In this document: piece after piece, positions 1 through 8,428 of the stretch | Layout of the letters: each line of letters begins with the position of its first letter | How positions within the stretch are numbered: the first letter of the stretch is position 1 | Assembly (NCBI RefSeq): GCF_900143235.1 | Contig: NZ_FRDF01000014.1 | Span: 1-64,000, forward strand | Source: Erythrobacter sanguineus | GTDB taxonomy: Bacteria; Pseudomonadota; Alphaproteobacteria; Sphingomonadales; Sphingomonadaceae | Length of the DNA stretch: 64,000 bases | Direction: 5' to 3' | The notes under the pieces: generated by a model | The model's input: only the letters and a program-made list of their open reading frames with translations | What the model was told of the DNA's origin: nothing | Databases searched by the model: none | Made by a program: the position numbers and the translations under genes

Positions 1-266
1 AAACCCAAGGCAAGATCGAGCGTTGGCACCAGACCCTGAAGAACCGCATCCTGCTGGAAAACTACTTCTTGCCCGGTGACCTCGAGGCCCAGATCGAGCC
101 CTTCGTCGAGCACTACAACCACCAGCGTTATCACGAAGCGCTGTCCAACGTGACGCCCGCCGACGCCTACCTCGGCAGGGCGGCTTCCATCCTCAATCAG
201 CGTGAAAGGATCAAGCGACACACCATCGAACATCGGCGCTTGCAACACCGCAAGCTCGCCGCCTAA
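1..266 (+). CDS. IS3-family transposase OrfB, 3' fragment (cut by window start)
   Basis: This is the C-terminal end of the DDE integrase domain of an IS3-family transposase; the frame is open from base 3 and enters from outside the window. The motif GKIERWHQTLK (bases 9-41) contains the third catalytic acidic residue, the Glu of IER. It is followed by the usual C-terminal pattern of an FxxxYNxxRxHxAL-like block and TPADAY. The protein ends KLAA-stop. The rest of the element lies upstream of base 1, so it cannot be judged intact or dead. Family assignment is from recognised motifs and is confident. Confidence 0.9.
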   Translation, partial: TQGKIERWHQTLKNRILLENYFLPGDLEAQIEPFVEHYNHQRYHEALSNVTPADAYLGRAASILNQRERIKRHTIEHRRLQHRKLAA

Positions 267-340
267 AACCAACCCCCAGACGAGGTCCGCACTCCGCTAA
301 TCTACGCCGCAAGTTGTGCCAAATGTTCTGACGACGGACA
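1..340 (+). mobile_element. IS3-family insertion sequence, right end
   Basis: The transposase stops at 266. About 75 bp later the bases TGTTCTGACGACGGACA (324-340) look like a terminal inverted repeat: IS3-family ends are usually 5'-TG...CA-3', and this one ends in CA. The left end is outside the window, so the repeat cannot be confirmed. The boundary at 340 is an inference. Confidence 0.55.
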
Positions 341-359
341 CTTCACAGGGGCGTGAGTA

Positions 360-1268
360 ATGGTTGGAATGCGGACGAAATCTCTGTTTACGCTGGCATT
401 TGCGTCTATTGCGCTGGCATCGTGCTCAGCTTTTTCTGAGACCAATTGTTCAGACGACAGTTCCAAGGGCGCTCTCGAAAGCGCCATCCGTGAAGGGCTT
501 GAGAAAGTGGCCCTTGAGCGGGCGCAGGACGATGACGGTAATTATCTTATCAGCGCATCTTCTGTCCGGGCTTCAGTTGCCACGGTTAAGTTGATCCTTG
601 AGGACATCCGCACCACAAAAGAAGACCCGGACAGCACCAAGCGTTTCTGCACGGGCACGCTCAAAATCGTGTTCTCGCCCGAAACCTTCAAGTCAGCGGA
701 TGCCGCCCGCGAATTGCTTGGACTGCCCAAGATCGCAAATGCCATAGATGATGCGGAAATGGATAAAGGGGCTGACTACCTCAAGGGATCGCTGGATTAC
801 AGCGTTCAGCCCACCGATGATGGCGAAAAGGTGTTCGCCGAGTTCGAGCGTTCGGATGGCAAGCTCGACATATTCGGCGAGGTGGTTGCCGCTTCTCTGC
901 TGCGTGATCGGATCGAGAACAAAATAAGGGTCGAAAAGCAAGAAGCCGAACTCGCCCGCAAGCAAGAAGAAGAGGCTGTTCAGGCCATGCTCAATGCTGG
1001 ACTTGAGGCGGCCGTGGCGCAGCGCAAGGCCTCGCAAGAGGCCATCGGTGTTGTGTGGAATTCGATCGATGCTGATGTGCGAAAGCAGCTGTTGGCACAA
1101 CAGAGGGCGTGGATTAAACAGAAGGACGCGGCGTGCCGCGTTGAAGGCTTGCAGTATTCGACCGAACCGACTGAACAAAAGACCGCCGAAGCCAATTGCC
1201 AGGCTCGAGAAAATAACAATCGGGCTAACCAGCTGAGTGGATATATACCATACGAAGAGGGTTATTGA
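360..1268 (+). CDS. Lipoprotein with C-terminal LprI/DUF1311-like domain
   Basis: This 302-residue predicted lipoprotein has a basic N-terminus, a hydrophobic stretch and the lipobox LASC (Cys22), so it is probably anchored in the outer membrane. Residues about 190-225 are charged and helical. The last 80 residues (a WNSID start, AQRAWIKQKDAAC, a second Cys in EANCQ and a final RANQL) resemble the DUF1311/LprI domain, known in lysozyme-inhibitor proteins; the middle part is not recognised. It sits beside the IS3 end and uses more AT-rich codons than the core genes, which suggests an accessory gene. An ATG at 369 is an alternative start that keeps the signal. Confidence 0.7.
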   Translation: MVGMRTKSLFTLAFASIALASCSAFSETNCSDDSSKGALESAIREGLEKVALERAQDDDGNYLISASSVRASVATVKLILEDIRTTKEDPDSTKRFCTGTLKIVFSPETFKSADAARELLGLPKIANAIDDAEMDKGADYLKGSLDYSVQPTDDGEKVFAEFERSDGKLDIFGEVVAASLLRDRIENKIRVEKQEAELARKQEEEAVQAMLNAGLEAAVAQRKASQEAIGVVWNSIDADVRKQLLAQQRAWIKQKDAACRVEGLQYSTEPTEQKTAEANCQARENNNRANQLSGYIPYEEGY

Positions 1269-1567
1269 TTCTAACCCACCCAAATGGCTCGTCATGTCGC
1301 CGTCGCACTGCGGATTAATCCCAGAACCTGCCATCGAGATCTATCGGCAAGCATGCTTGCTTTCAGGCGATCGCATGACCATTTGTTGTAATAGCCATAA
1401 GAGCGCCAAGCTGACACTGGCGGGCACAGCGGATCAATAAAGCGATCACTTATGTCTGATCGATATAGGTTTTTGCTCGTCTATCGGTATGGCAAAAAAT
1501 CAATGATTAGAGAGCGATCACCCAGCTCTCATGTTCATCCTTCCCGGTGCGCCAGCCTTTGCGCGTT
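1269..1567. other. Intergenic region without a supported gene
   Basis: This is about 300 bp between the LprI-like lipoprotein and the end of tadA. Short open frames exist but none has a recognisable domain or good initiation signals. The sequence is AT-richer than its surroundings (for example the run of A at 1495-1499). I see no tRNA or terminator here. Confidence 0.4.
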
Positions 1568-2035
1568 TCAGCGCCTTTCGCGGAAGAACGTCTTGAGCAA
1601 ATCTGCCGCGGCGTCCTCGCCAATGCCGGAATAGACTTCGGGCCGATGCAGGCATTGCGGCTGGTCGAAGACCCGCGCGCCATGTTCGACCGCGCCGCCC
1701 TTGGGATCGCTGGCGGCATAATACAGCCGGGCGATGCGCGCATGGGCGATCGCGCCGGCGCACATTGCGCAAGGCTCCAGCGTCACCCACAATTCGCAAT
1801 CCGCCAGCCGTTCATCGCCCAGCGCGCGGGCGGCCCGCCTGATCGCAAGGATTTCGGCATGGGCGGTGGGATCATGCAGGTCGCGGGGGCTGTTATGGGC
1901 CTCGGCAATCACCACCCCATCCTTGACCACCACCGCACCAATCGGCACCTCGCCGGCTTCGGCAGCGGCGCGGGCCTGCGCCAGAGCAAGGCTCATCGGC
2001 GGGGGAAGCGGCCACTGGGGGGTCGGGCGGTTCAT
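1568..2035 (-). CDS. tadA: tRNA-specific adenosine deaminase TadA
   Basis: This 155-residue zinc enzyme deaminates the wobble adenosine of tRNA-Arg(ACG) to inosine. The cytidine-deaminase-fold motifs are clear: HAE at residues 59-61 (zinc ligand His59, proton-shuttling Glu61) and PCAMC at 88-92 with zinc ligands Cys89 and Cys92. The start MNRPTPQW is preferred because upstream in-frame residues have no homologous look and the length matches the family. It is transcribed away from rpmB, so the short gap at 2036-2165 carries both upstream regions. TadA is normally essential. Confidence 0.95.
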   Translation of the reverse strand: MNRPTPQWPLPPPMSLALAQARAAAEAGEVPIGAVVVKDGVVIAEAHNSPRDLHDPTAHAEILAIRRAARALGDERLADCELWVTLEPCAMCAGAIAHARIARLYYAASDPKGGAVEHGARVFDQPQCLHRPEVYSGIGEDAAADLLKTFFRERR

Positions 2036-2077
2036 CGCCTGGTGCGCTAGCCCGGGCGCTGCACGGGCGCAACTTGC

Positions 2078-2106
2078 TTGACGATTCGGGTCGGCCCCGT
2101 TATGCG
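2078..2106 (+). promoter_or_regulatory. Candidate sigma-70 promoter of rpmB
   Basis: TTGACG (2078-2083) is separated by 17 bp from TATGCG (2101-2106), about 60 bp before the rpmB start. The -35 is near consensus and the -10 is weak, which is common in alphaproteobacteria. Seen in sequence; function inferred. Confidence 0.45.
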
Positions 2107-2165
2107 CCCCGCTTTCCTTGCCTAGGCCCAAGCTTAGGCCCGATTTTTACGAGAAGAGACAAACT

Positions 2166-2453
2166 ATGTCGCGCATCTGCGAACTGACCGGCAAGGGCCG
2201 TCAGGTGGGCCACAATGTGAGCCACGCCAACAACAAGACCAAGCGCGTGTTTCTGCCCAACCTGCAGAACGTGACGCTGATGAGCGAAAAGCTCGATCGC
2301 AGCTTCAAGTTCCGCGTGTCGACCCACGGTCTGCGCTCGGTCGAACACAATGGCGGTCTCGATAACTGGTTGATCAAGACCAGCGACGAAAAGCTTTCGG
2401 CCAATGCGCTTAAGGTGAAGCGCGAACTGGTGAAGGCGCAGGCTGCCGCCTGA
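2166..2453 (+). CDS. rpmB: 50S ribosomal protein L28
   Basis: This 95-residue ribosomal protein of the large subunit begins [10 protein letters not shown], has the family block [14 protein letters not shown], then [14 protein letters not shown] and an Ala-rich basic tail. It starts at the ATG at 2166 rather than the upstream in-frame ATG at 2118, because L28 always begins just before the CELTGK motif. It is monocistronic, with a promoter upstream and an intrinsic terminator 37 bp after the stop. Confidence 0.97.
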   Translation: MSRICELTGKGRQVGHNVSHANNKTKRVFLPNLQNVTLMSEKLDRSFKFRVSTHGLRSVEHNGGLDNWLIKTSDEKLSANALKVKRELVKAQAAA

Positions 2454-2489
2454 TTGGCGCGCGTCCTGCGGGACGTGGCGATATGATAG

Positions 2490-2518
2490 AGCGCTCGGGG
2501 TTGCCCGGGCGCTTTTCA
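2490..2518 (+). terminator. Intrinsic terminator of rpmB
   Basis: AGCGCTCGGG (2490-2499) pairs with CCCGGGCGCT (2504-2513, one G-T pair) around a GTTG loop and is followed by a T-rich tail. It lies between rpmB and the convergent phytase-like gene. Confidence 0.8.
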
Positions 2519-2528
2519 TTTGTCCGGC

Positions 2529-3485
2529 TCAGGCGCTGGGATCAAACACCAGCTTGGCCAGCAAGGTGCGCTGGAAGGTCGCAAAGTTGTCGTCCGACAT
2601 GATCCACACATCCAGCCGCCCATCCTGGCGCGCACGCACCGCCAGCCCTTCATAATTGTCGCGTGGCACCACGCCATCCAGCGCCAGTGCGGTCGTCGGC
2701 GCAAAGGTGCCGCCCGCAACAGGGGCTGGCCCGATCGCCAGCAGCGCGGAAAAGGGCGGCCAGATCCGGGGTGAAGGCCGCTTCAGACTGCGCATCAGCA
2801 CCAGCAGCCGGCCATCTGGCAGCTGCGCAAGATCGGTCGCCGCATAGCCTTTGGCCGGAGAGCGGAAGGCGAAACTGGCCGGCTTGCCGCCATCGACCGG
2901 ATCGGCAACAAAGATCAGCCCGGTGCGGTTGTTTTCGGGCAGGACGACAAAGCGTCCGTCCGCCAGTCGCACCATCGCTTCGATCCCGCTATTCATCGGC
3001 CAATCCACTTCGCCGGTCAGGCCGCGCACCCCATCAGCCGCGCTGGCGCTGGTGAAGCGGTGGATCAGATGGGTCTGTTCATAGGCCAGCCAATAATGCC
3101 CGCTGTCAGGGGCGCGGGTTGCGGCCTCGATATCGGTCAGCGTGTACTGATCGCCGGGTTGCACCAGCTGGCGATCCAGCTGGCGCGTGGCATCGGGCAG
3201 GTCAGGCTCGGTCAGGGTAAAGCGAAAGCCGCGGTCGGAAAAGGCCTGCAGGGTGCCCGACCTGAGCGCAAGCATGGCCGAAAATCCGCCAAAATGCAGG
3301 CTCTCGGCGCTATACTGCCATACACCGACACGTTCCCACCCCGCCGTCCCGGTCGGCTGCGGCCCGGCGATCAGGGCGACATCGATCTGTTGGGGAACCT
3401 TGTGTTCCACCTCCGTCCGCAGCCATGTGCCGGGCGCGCAGAGCAACGTCACGGCGAGCGCCGCTAGCAGCCGCTGGCGGCGCAT
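2529..3485 (-). CDS. Phytase-like esterase family protein (PF13449-like), exported
   Basis: This 318-residue protein has an N-terminal hydrophobic segment (residues about 5-18) typical of a signal peptide or anchor. The body resembles the phytase-like domain of 'esterase-like activity of phytase' proteins: FGGFSAM near the start, FSDRGFRF, a central GIEAMV and NYEGLAVR near the end, the NxEGL type of motif found in these beta-propellers. The substrate is unknown; family members are annotated as secreted phosphoesterase-like proteins without firm biochemistry. It ends head-on against rpmB and starts just beyond the DUF2093 stop. Confidence 0.75.
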   Translation of the reverse strand: MRRQRLLAALAVTLLCAPGTWLRTEVEHKVPQQIDVALIAGPQPTGTAGWERVGVWQYSAESLHFGGFSAMLALRSGTLQAFSDRGFRFTLTEPDLPDATRQLDRQLVQPGDQYTLTDIEAATRAPDSGHYWLAYEQTHLIHRFTSASAADGVRGLTGEVDWPMNSGIEAMVRLADGRFVVLPENNRTGLIFVADPVDGGKPASFAFRSPAKGYAATDLAQLPDGRLLVLMRSLKRPSPRIWPPFSALLAIGPAPVAGGTFAPTTALALDGVVPRDNYEGLAVRARQDGRLDVWIMSDDNFATFQRTLLAKLVFDPSA

Positions 3486-3491
3486 TGCAGA

Positions 3492-3707
3492 CTATTGACC
3501 CGCCGGATCGAAACCGAGCAGGCGGCGCGTGGCAATCTCGCACGAGGCATAGGCCTCTTGCCGTTCGGCGCTCCAGTAACGCAAATCGGCGAGCGCGATC
3601 GGCATGCTTGTCACCGCGCACAACACGTGGTTGCCCGGGCGCAGCACGCGAAAGCTGGAGGGGCCGTAATACAGCTTGGCGGTCTTGTCGGCGGAGGACA
3701 TCAGCAT
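3492..3707 (-). CDS. DUF2093 family protein
   Basis: This 71-residue soluble protein matches the DUF2093 family of alphaproteobacteria by the blocks LYYGPSSFRVLRPGNHVLCAVT and LRYWSAERQEAYAS (each only partly quoted), which hold nearly all conserved positions. No function is known. It lies 24 bp downstream of xseA on the same strand and is probably cotranscribed with it. A second ATG two codons in (3701) is an alternative start. Confidence 0.85.
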   Translation of the reverse strand: MLMSSADKTAKLYYGPSSFRVLRPGNHVLCAVTSMPIALADLRYWSAERQEAYASCEIATRRLLGFDPAGQ

Positions 3708-3731
3708 GGCACGCCCGATAGCACCACTGGC

Positions 3732-5270
3732 CTAGCTGAACAAATCATCTTGTGCCGCGCCGGGGCCGGGGCGCTTTGGCGCGGGGCGCGGACGGGGCGG
3801 CGCACTGCCTGCGGGGACGGCATCGAGCCTGCCGTCGCGAAACTGCAACACCAGCGCCGCTTCGCGCGCAGCATCGGCGCTGGTGGTGAGCGCCTTGCCC
3901 TCGGCATCGCGGATAATGGCATAGCCGCGCTCCAGCGGCTTTTCGGGATGAAGCTGGCTCATTACCCGTGTGAGCGCTCCCAGCCGGTCGGCGCCTGCCT
4001 GCAAGGGCCGCTCCACCAGCGCCGGGGTGAGCCGGGCGCGGGCGAGGCGTTCGGCAGCGGTCTGGGCCGGGCGCTGCACCAGGGCCGGGGTGAGGCCAAC
4101 GCGATCCAGCCGCCGCCGCACTTCGGCAAGGCTGCGGGCAAGCAGGCTGGGCGAGAGCCGCGCGGCCGCGCCGGCCAGCCGCTCACGCCCCTTGGCCGAA
4201 CGCTCACCCAGCCCGCGCCGCAGCCGTTCGGCCAGATCGTCGAGCCGCTGGGCCTGTGGTTGCAGCAGGTGTTCGGGCCGCGGCAGCAGCCGCGCCCGCG
4301 CCGCCAGCCGTTCGCGCCCCAGTTCGACCGGTCGGTAGACCGCGCGCGCCTGCCGCGTGCCGAAATCGGCCAGCGTCAGCATCAGATCGGCGCGCACCGG
4401 CACCGCCATTTCCGCCGCAGCCGTGGGCGTCGGCGCGCGGCGGTCGGCAGCGAAATCGGCCAGCGTCGTGTCGGTTTCGTGGCCCACGGCGCTGATCACC
4501 GGGATCGAACATTCGGCGATGGCGCGCACCACCGCTTCCTCGTTGAAGCTCCACAGATCCTCGATCGACCCGCCCCCGCGCGCCACGATCACCACATCGG
4601 GGCGCGGGACGGGACCGCCGGGCTGGATTGCGGAGAACCCGCGCACCGCCGCTGCCACCTGCTCCGCCGCGCCCTGCCCCTGCACCAGCACCGGCCAGAC
4701 GATCACGTGGGTCGGGAAACGATCCGCCAGCCGGTGGAGAATATCGCGGATCACCGCGCCCGTCGGCGATGTCACCACCCCGATCACCTGCGGCAGAAAC
4801 GGCAGGCGGCGCTTCTTGCTGTCCGCAAACAGCCCCTCCGCCGCCAGCCTTGCGCGCGTTTTCTCCAGCAGCGCCAGCAGCGCGCCTTCGCCCGCCAGTT
4901 CGAGGCTGTCGATCACGATCTGGTATTTGGAGCGCCCCGGATAGGTCGTCAGCTTGCCGGTCGCGATCACCTCCAGCCCGTCCTCGGCGCGGAAGTTCAG
5001 TCGCCCGGCGTTGCCCTTCCACATCACCCCGTCGATCACCGCGCCTTCATCCTTCAGCGCGCAGTAGAAATGCCCTGACGCCGCGCGTTTCACCCCCGAC
5101 AATTCACCGCGCAGCCGCACATAGCCGAAGCGATCCTCGACCGTGCGCTTCAGCAGCGCGGATATTTCGCTGATGGTCAGCGGCTGCGCATTGTCGCCCG
5201 CGCCCGTGCGCGCTACCAGCCCGGCATCGTTACGACCGGTTGGGTCATCACTGTTCGGCGGAGGGGCCAT
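3732..5270 (-). CDS. xseA: Exodeoxyribonuclease VII large subunit
   Basis: This 512-residue large subunit of exonuclease VII degrades single-stranded DNA with the small subunit XseB, which is not in this window. The N-terminal OB-fold (about residues 30-125, with [10 protein letters not shown] and HFYCALKDE) is followed by the catalytic domain, with [14 protein letters not shown] and [21 protein letters not shown] seen in part; the C-terminus is a helical, Arg-rich stalk ending in DDLFS. The length is slightly above the usual 400-490 because of a longer tail. The ATG shares bases 5269-5270 with the divergent purD ATG; AGGA lies just upstream on this strand. Confidence 0.95.
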   Translation of the reverse strand: MAPPPNSDDPTGRNDAGLVARTGAGDNAQPLTISEISALLKRTVEDRFGYVRLRGELSGVKRAASGHFYCALKDEGAVIDGVMWKGNAGRLNFRAEDGLEVIATGKLTTYPGRSKYQIVIDSLELAGEGALLALLEKTRARLAAEGLFADSKKRRLPFLPQVIGVVTSPTGAVIRDILHRLADRFPTHVIVWPVLVQGQGAAEQVAAAVRGFSAIQPGGPVPRPDVVIVARGGGSIEDLWSFNEEAVVRAIAECSIPVISAVGHETDTTLADFAADRRAPTPTAAAEMAVPVRADLMLTLADFGTRQARAVYRPVELGRERLAARARLLPRPEHLLQPQAQRLDDLAERLRRGLGERSAKGRERLAGAAARLSPSLLARSLAEVRRRLDRVGLTPALVQRPAQTAAERLARARLTPALVERPLQAGADRLGALTRVMSQLHPEKPLERGYAIIRDAEGKALTTSADAAREAALVLQFRDGRLDAVPAGSAPPRPRPAPKRPGPGAAQDDLFS

Positions 5271-6543
5271 GAATATCCTGCTTCTGGGTTCGGGAGGCCG
5301 CGAACATGCGCTGGCGTGGAAGCTGGCGCAATCCCCCAGCCTTACGCAGCTTTACGCTGCCCCCGGAAATCCCGGTATCGCCGAGGAGGTGGAGTTGGTC
5401 GCGCTGGATGTGACCGACCACGCCGCGGTAATCGCGTTCTGCGCCGACAAGACCATCGGCCTTGTGGTGATAGGCCCGGAAGCGCCGCTGGTGGATGGGC
5501 TGTCCGATGCCTTGCGCGCTGTCGGGGTGCCAGTGTTCGGCCCGTCGCAGGCCGCCGCGCAACTGGAAGGGTCGAAGGGCTTCACCAAGGATCTGTGCGC
5601 CCGCGCGGGCATCCCCACCGCTGGCTATGTCCGCACGTCCTCGCTCAAAGAAGCCCGCGCCGCGCTCACCCGCTTTGCTCCGCCTTACGTGCTCAAGGCC
5701 GATGGCCTGGCGGCGGGCAAGGGCGTGGTGATTGCCGATACCCTCGCTGATGCCGAGGCCGCGCTTGCCGATATGTTCGGCGGAGCCTTCGGCAGCGCGG
5801 GCGCTGAGGTGGTGGTCGAGGAATTCATGGCAGGCGAGGAAGCCAGCTTCTTCGCGCTGACCGACGGCACCGCCATTATCCCCTTCGGATCGGCGCAGGA
5901 TCACAAGCGCGTGGGCGATGGCGACGTGGGGCCGAACACCGGCGGCATGGGCGCATACTCCCCCGCCCCGGTGTTGACGGCGGAGTTGCAGACGCAGGTG
6001 ATGGCCGCAATCATCGAGCCGACCGTGCGGACGATGCGCGAGGACGGCCATCCCTATTCGGGCGTGCTCTATGCCGGGCTGATGCTGACGGCGGACGGCC
6101 CCAAGCTGATCGAATACAACGCCCGCTTCGGCGATCCCGAATGCCAGGTGCTGATGATGCGGCTGGAAAGCGATCTGGCGCAGATCATGCTCGCCTGCGC
6201 CAAGGGCGAACTGGCCGGGGTGGAGGCCGCGTTCCGTGCCGACACCGCGCTCACCGTGGTGATGGCGGCCAAAGGCTATCCCGGCACGCCCGAAAAGGGC
6301 GGCGCGATTGGTCTGGGCGATGCGCAAAGCAATGGGGCGAAGGTGTTCCACGCCGGAACCGCTCTGAACGACGGCGCGCTGGTGGCCAATGGCGGGCGGG
6401 TGCTGAACGTCACTGCGACCGGCGCGAACGTCACCGAAGCGCAGGGGCGCGCCTATGCCGCGGTTGACGCGATCACTTTCCCCTCCGGCTTCTGCCGCCG
6501 CGACATAGGATGGCGCGAAGTCGAGCGGGAAGGCGCAGCGTAG
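5269..6543 (+). CDS. purD: Phosphoribosylamine--glycine ligase
   Basis: This 424-residue ATP-grasp enzyme makes GAR from phosphoribosylamine, glycine and ATP in purine synthesis. The N-terminal motif GSGGREHAL is at residues 7-15, the ATP-grasp loop is seen in [12 protein letters not shown], and the family signature RFGDPE is at 286-291. The start is the ATG after GGAGGGGCC (5260-5268); the upstream in-frame extension lies inside the divergent xseA and is rejected. The final residues (GWREVEREG) differ slightly from most PurD ends but the domain is complete. Confidence 0.96.
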   Translation: MNILLLGSGGREHALAWKLAQSPSLTQLYAAPGNPGIAEEVELVALDVTDHAAVIAFCADKTIGLVVIGPEAPLVDGLSDALRAVGVPVFGPSQAAAQLEGSKGFTKDLCARAGIPTAGYVRTSSLKEARAALTRFAPPYVLKADGLAAGKGVVIADTLADAEAALADMFGGAFGSAGAEVVVEEFMAGEEASFFALTDGTAIIPFGSAQDHKRVGDGDVGPNTGGMGAYSPAPVLTAELQTQVMAAIIEPTVRTMREDGHPYSGVLYAGLMLTADGPKLIEYNARFGDPECQVLMMRLESDLAQIMLACAKGELAGVEAAFRADTALTVVMAAKGYPGTPEKGGAIGLGDAQSNGAKVFHAGTALNDGALVANGGRVLNVTATGANVTEAQGRAYAAVDAITFPSGFCRRDIGWREVEREGAA

Positions 6544-6568
6544 CGGCTGCTTTGCTGCGTCTTCGGAA

Positions 6569-6687
6569 AAAAGCGGACGTTCAGCAATCGACCCCCTCTC
6601 AGTCATTAGCGCTTGCCATTCTGCCTCCCAAAAGCGGACGCGGTTCGCGCTGGCTCTTTATGTCTCGAACTGTGGGCAAAAGCGGAC
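6569..6687 (+). repeat. Three copies of AAAAGCGGAC in a purD-downstream spacer
   Basis: The 10-mer AAAAGCGGAC occurs at 6569-6578, 6630-6639 and 6678-6687, with a looser relative (AAAACCGGAC, near 7611). The flanks also share short blocks. The stretch holds no credible gene and is less GC-rich than purD. This looks like repeat debris at the edge of an inserted segment. Confidence 0.5.
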
Positions 6688-6780
6688 ATGGGGCGCAGGC
6701 GGTCATTGAGAATACCATACATCGCGATTGGACCGACAAGATTTAGCTGTTCTGAGGAACGGCAAGTGAAAGTTGGCCAA

Positions 6781-7446
6781 TCATTTCGTTTTTCCCTGCC
6801 GAAAGGCTCCATGCTTAAGAGTTGCAGGCAAACTAAAATCTCTTTGGCCGTGGCCCCGCTTTAAGCTTGGCTCAGGGTATACACTGAGCCACTCAAGCCG
6901 GTCTCCGATCATATTGGTCACAGGTGAACTGGTCCGTGCCACGGTAATGTTCCTGAGCACCACACCTTGTCCAAAGGCAGCTTCCAAGTTTTCGAGCTCA
7001 AGCTTCTTCACGCTCACCGGGTCATTGGGGTCTTCGAAAGTTACTAGCATCGGCGCCGGATTCGGAGTCCTAGGATTATCGACTTGCGGGGCATTTGGCC
7101 AAAGCTCAATCACATCTTGATCGAGCTCTCTAAATACATGCCATATCATCTGCGATGCATGATCGGCATTACCGTTTACCCCAGTCAGGAGTGCAAAAAG
7201 GGCCTGGTCACCTGGCAAGTCTAAGGCCACAGCCTCACCGGTTACCTGCGCGAGGTGCCCACCGTTCATTGTCTTTGAGAACCGAATTTGGCGAACAGCT
7301 GACGCCGACAGCAGCCCTTGAGGCGTCTCTACCTCAACCGTTATCTTATACCTGAACGGCTTGGGACGTTGGGACCCGCTGCTTATTGCGCTCAAGACGA
7401 GTACAAGTGTGCCGAATGCCAAGGCAATCCAGACAATCCAAAGCAT
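6781..7446 (-). CDS. Hypothetical single-pass membrane protein
   Basis: This 221-residue protein has one N-terminal membrane segment (MLWIVWIALAFGTLVLVL...) followed by a soluble domain, probably facing the periplasm. No domain is recognised. The motif pattern VTFEDPNDPVSV and the C-terminal MIGDRLEWLSVYP suggest a conserved family of unknown role. The ATG at 7446 is chosen because AAAGGGAG precedes it; an ATG at 7470 is possible. Base composition is visibly lower in GC than in neighbours, and no operon partner is seen, so it may be acquired. Confidence 0.6.
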   Translation of the reverse strand: MLWIVWIALAFGTLVLVLSAISSGSQRPKPFRYKITVEVETPQGLLSASAVRQIRFSKTMNGGHLAQVTGEAVALDLPGDQALFALLTGVNGNADHASQMIWHVFRELDQDVIELWPNAPQVDNPRTPNPAPMLVTFEDPNDPVSVKKLELENLEAAFGQGVVLRNITVARTSSPVTNMIGDRLEWLSVYPEPSLKRGHGQRDFSLPATLKHGAFRQGKTK

Positions 7447-7719
7447 GATGCTCCCTTTCAAACTTTGCATATTCTCATCCCATGGATTCTGCTCTCGATT
7501 TAGACCTTTTCCAGTTAAAGCATAGGGATGCACCATACGTCGATAATTGGGGCGTTTGCTGCCATAAGCGGTTTGGCGTGAAAGTGTCTGCTCTCTCGGT
7601 GTTCATTTCCAAAACCGGACAGTCACAAAACCACCCACTTCCGGCCATTCGCACCCGACAGCGCACCGCCCAAAAGCAGTCATCCCGCCGGCTTGTCTGT
7701 TGGGAGGCTTGCGACAAAT
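7447..7719. other. Lower-GC intergenic region with no supported gene
   Basis: About 270 bp lie between the orphan membrane protein and the FNR-box promoter of the cytochrome. Short frames on both strands lack motifs. The sequence AAAACCGGAC near 7611 and AAAAGCAGTC near 7672 resemble the repeat at 6569-6687. Confidence 0.35.
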
Positions 7720-7733
7720 TTGATCCTGATCAA
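7720..7733 (+). promoter_or_regulatory. FNR/FixK-type binding site
   Basis: TTGATCCTGATCAA is a perfect match to the FNR/FixK consensus TTGAT-N4-ATCAA and lies 34 bp before the cytochrome c start. In alphaproteobacteria such sites are bound by FnrL or FixK under low oxygen. The match is seen; regulation is inferred. Confidence 0.7.
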
Positions 7734-7767
7734 GGACAAGGTGACCCGAAAGGCCCATAGGGGCATT

Positions 7768-8160
7768 ATGACCCTGAACCTCCTTCGCGCTTTCGCCATC
7801 CTCGCCGCGCCCTTGCTCGCGCTTTCCGCCTGTCAGAGCGCCGGAACGGACAACCCGCCGCCGATGGTGGGTAAGCGCACCGCGCCCTCGGCCGACATGC
7901 AGGCTCCGGCCTTTGTTCAGGGGGCATGCGGGGGGTGCCATGCGGCCGAACCGCCGTTCCTCTCGCCCAACCCGCAAGCGCCCAGCTTTGCCGCGATCGC
8001 CAACCGCCGGGGCCTTTCGGAAGCCTCGCTGGCCGATTGGCTGGCCGAGGCGCATAATTACCCCGAGGACATGGACTTCACCCTCACCGTTGCGCAGATC
8101 AACCAGATCGCGCGCTACATGGTGACGCTGCGCCGGGCCGGATACGTGCCCGACGAGTGA
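7768..8160 (+). CDS. Mono-heme cytochrome c lipoprotein
   Basis: This 130-residue protein has a signal sequence ending in the lipobox LSAC (Cys22), so it should be lipid-anchored and face the periplasm. A single heme-binding motif CGGCH is at residues 54-58; a C-terminal Met in ARYMVTL is the likely sixth ligand, as in class I cytochromes. It probably carries electrons in a respiratory chain, partner unknown. It starts at the ATG at 7768. The perfect FNR/FixK box upstream suggests induction at low oxygen. Its 3' region contains a copy of the dispersed hairpin repeat. Confidence 0.88.
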   Translation: MTLNLLRAFAILAAPLLALSACQSAGTDNPPPMVGKRTAPSADMQAPAFVQGACGGCHAAEPPFLSPNPQAPSFAAIANRRGLSEASLADWLAEAHNYPEDMDFTLTVAQINQIARYMVTLRRAGYVPDE

Positions 8161-8315
8161 GCTTTCCTACAGGAGCGAAGGGGCGCTAGAACCAGCGCGC
8201 TCTTTGCCATCGTCAGCCGCCACACCCCCCCCGAAGCGAGAGGGTTTTCGCTTCCTGGACAGTGTCACCTGTGTCTCCAACTTCAGGAAACCGGGAACAA
8301 CGCGGAACGCGCCGT

Positions 8316-8417
8316 GAAACGGCTGCGTAGCAGCCGCAGGGGCGACTGCCCGCCCGCAGCGATGCGAGCCTAAGCTCGCGTGAGCGAGGATATCGCACCC
8401 GCGCAAGGCGGGCGCGC
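8316..8417 (+). repeat. Dispersed double-hairpin repeat, copy A
   Basis: This copy runs from GAAACGGCTGCGTAGCAGCC through CGCCCGCAGCG to a hairpin GCGAGC-CTAA-GCTCGC, then GTGAGCGAGGAT and a second hairpin CCCGC/GCGGG. It aligns base for base with copy B (28961-29059, minus strand), but the hairpin stems differ while pairing is kept. It lies in the convergent gap between the cytochrome c gene and the adenosine kinase gene. Confidence 0.75.
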
Positions 8418-8428
8418 AAACAAACACC

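Noticed and set aside
1237..1440. 67-residue frame after the LprI-like lipoprotein
   Set aside because: It overlaps the lipoprotein end, has no motif and no ribosome-binding site.
3495..5078. 527-residue frame opposite xseA
   Set aside because: It is an antisense shadow of xseA and DUF2093, His/Arg/Gln-rich with no domain; GC-rich DNA often gives such frames.
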